A DNA stretch of 64,000 bases from Devosia sp. (lineage in GTDB: Bacteria; Pseudomonadota; Alphaproteobacteria; Rhizobiales; Devosiaceae), in the NCBI RefSeq assembly GCF_017744655.1, contig NZ_JAGIAW010000010.1, forward strand, positions 1 through 64,000, given 5' to 3'. Under the pieces are notes generated by a model. The model saw only the letters and a program-made list of their open reading frames with translations. It was not told where the DNA came from and ran no database searches. Below, in pieces: positions 62,708-64,000 of this stretch. A program made the translations under genes and the position numbers. Position 1 is the stretch's first letter; the number at the start of each line of letters is the position of its first letter.

Positions 62708-63928
62708 ATGATGACCGACCAAGTGACGACCGCCCCGCAGACCAGCGCGCCGGCCATTGCCGAAAAGCCGTTGCAGTACCTGGACAAGGCGGTCAACGCC
62801 ATCCGCGACCTTGGTATCTGGCCCGAACAGCAGGGCGAACAGCCGATCACCGGGCTTTTGAGCCAGATCACAGAATTGGACGAAACCCGCGTCATCCTGA
62901 TCGGGCGCACGCTCTCTCAGGCGAGCGCCTTCAACGAAGTGGTGCGCGAGCAGGTTGCCGCCATGAAGATCGGCGAGCGCTACGAGGACATCACCAAGGG
63001 CTTTGACTCGATCCGCGACGATGCCAAAGGCATGGTCGACCAGCTGGCCGACAACAAACTCGATCTTTTCGAGCGTGCTTCCAACGTGTGGATGAAAGTA
63101 AGCCGCGGCGATATCGCGACGCGCTTCAACAAGATTCGCGACACATATCTGGAAGTCACCAAGGACACCAAGGACCAGATCGACCGCGAGCAGACGATCC
63201 TCGAAGCCTATCGCGATTTCCGCGGTGCCCTGAAGCAGTCCGAAGTGATGGCACTTGAAGTGCTGCAGACGGCGGAAAAGCGCCTCGAAGAGCAGAAGAA
63301 CATCCTGCAGAAGGCGGCTGACGAACTGGCCGCTTTTGCCGGCGATGTGCCGGCCGATCGCGCCCGCCTCGAAATGGCGCGCGACGAAAAGCTGCGCGAC
63401 ATGCAGAACGAGGAAAAGCGCTACCAGATCGCCAAGGACCTCTCTGACAACCTGACCATTTCCTACAATACTTCGGAAGTGGTGATGGCGCGGCTGATGC
63501 AGACTACCAATGCCAAGGAACGCGTCTATCAGCAGTCGATCTCGTTCTTCTCGACCAACGAAACCGTGCTAACCGCCCTCTCCGCCTCGTTCACCGGCAT
63601 GTTTGGCCTCCATGAATCGACGGCCACGCTCAATGCGATGAAGGAAGGTATGTCCAAGAGCCTCGAAACGCTCTCTGAGATTGGCGACAAGGTGCAGGAA
63701 GAAGCGGTCAAAGCCGGCTATGGCCCGACCGTGCGTGCCGATGCCGTCAAGAAGCTCGTCGATTCCGTCGTCAACTTTCAGGAAAAGAGCCGTACCATCA
63801 TCAATGAGATGCGTATTGCCTCGACCAAGAACTCTGCCGAGATCCGCGATGCGGTGGAAGACGGCAAGCGGCGCCTGGCGACCCTCGCCGCCGAGGGCAA
63901 TGCCCTGCTGCTCGAAACCAAGAACTGA
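62708..63928 (+). CDS. Long helical/coiled-coil protein of unknown function
   Basis: A 406-residue, almost entirely alpha-helical protein without signal peptide or membrane helix. Heptad-like Leu/Ala/Glu segments cover residues about 70-300 and 320-400. It resembles proteins loosely named cell-surface or toxic-anion-resistance (TelA-like) in related genomes; I see no catalytic motif. AGGGAGC precedes a pair of ATG codons (62708 and 62711). A longer frame from 62609 would add 33 residues without support. It is divergent from the CoxG-like gene. Confidence 0.65.
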   Translation: MMTDQVTTAPQTSAPAIAEKPLQYLDKAVNAIRDLGIWPEQQGEQPITGLLSQITELDETRVILIGRTLSQASAFNEVVREQVAAMKIGERYEDITKGFDSIRDDAKGMVDQLADNKLDLFERASNVWMKVSRGDIATRFNKIRDTYLEVTKDTKDQIDREQTILEAYRDFRGALKQSEVMALEVLQTAEKRLEEQKNILQKAADELAAFAGDVPADRARLEMARDEKLRDMQNEEKRYQIAKDLSDNLTISYNTSEVVMARLMQTTNAKERVYQQSISFFSTNETVLTALSASFTGMFGLHESTATLNAMKEGMSKSLETLSEIGDKVQEEAVKAGYGPTVRADAVKKLVDSVVNFQEKSRTIINEMRIASTKNSAEIRDAVEDGKRRLATLAAEGNALLLETKN

Positions 63929-63950
63929 AACTCTCCCACTGTCATCCCGG

Positions 63951-63971
63951 CCCTCGGATCAGGTCCGAGGG
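63951..63971. repeat. Hairpin at the start of a dispersed repeat, window edge
   Basis: CCCTCGGA (63951-63958) and TCCGAGGG (63964-63971) form a perfect 8-bp stem with a 5-base loop, preceded by GTCATCCCGG. This word combination is typical of short intergenic repeats in Hyphomicrobiales. It follows the coiled-coil gene directly and could also act as its 3' hairpin. The element may continue beyond the window. Confidence 0.5.
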
Positions 63972-64000
63972 CGAACTGCGGGGTTCCATCCTGAGATCTC

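Overview
The window looks like the chromosome of a free-living alphaproteobacterium of the Hyphomicrobiales, probably close to Devosia (Devosiaceae). The reasons are the high-G+C coding style, the core block small ORF-murA-DUF2948-hisD-UPF0262/phosphatase-infA-maf-yacG-tRNA-Phe, a membrane-anchored CycM-type cytochrome c, a Caulobacter/rhizobia-type tad (cpa) pilus locus, and a large nucleoside uptake and salvage operon. The genus is inference; the order is well supported by gene content and order.

Bases 1 to about 17,175 are the right-hand part of a genomic island integrated at the 3' end of a tRNA-Thr gene (17176-17250, minus). The phage-type tyrosine integrase sits next to the tRNA, and four GTGCTA motifs in two helically phased pairs lie between them. 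The cargo is stacked antiviral systems: mcrBC (minus strand), a Septu-like ATPase plus HNH nuclease pair, a two-gene CBASS (patatin phospholipase plus CD-NTase), and an overlapping MmeI-like DNA methyltransferase-DExH helicase-GIY-YIG nuclease operon followed by an unrecognised gene. The island's other end lies left of the window. The methyltransferase-helicase-GIY-YIG module is the best candidate for a poorly described system.

From 17.3 to 28.1 kb is core chromosome: murA, an ABC-2 drug exporter (permease, ATPase, HlyD adaptor, TetR) with a visible operator, then DUF2948, hisD, a natural UPF0262-phosphatase fusion, infA, maf, yacG and tRNA-Phe. A lone TIR-domain gene sits on the opposite strand between DUF2948 and hisD, a small extra immune-type insertion. 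From 28.1 to 35.7 kb are metabolic genes: soluble transhydrogenase, prephenate dehydratase, cytochrome c, a 2-hydroxyacid dehydrogenase, a YqaA membrane protein, a MarR-GNAT fusion with a 27-bp operator, and an M17 aminopeptidase.

From 35.8 to 47.0 kb is the complete tad locus: tadD, tadC, tadB, cpaF, cpaE, cpaC and cpaB on one side, then prepilin peptidase and two Flp pilins, and a divergent set of a CpaC-like N-domain protein, TadE and a TadE/F-like minor pseudopilin. These would build and secrete a type IVb adhesive pilus. After a HAD hydrolase, a 493-base gene-free stretch (47769-48261) contains strong stem-loops and may encode a structured RNA.

From 48.2 to 61.6 kb, all on the minus strand, lies a nucleoside system. 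A BMP-type binding protein, one ATPase and two permeases import nucleosides. Cdd deaminates cytidine, PNP and DeoA phosphorolyse nucleosides, DeoB and DeoC break down the pentose phosphate, a two-domain aldehyde dehydrogenase probably oxidises the acetaldehyde, and Upp recovers uracil. The window ends with a 40-residue membrane peptide, a CoxG-like protein, a long helical protein of unknown role and the start of a dispersed repeat.
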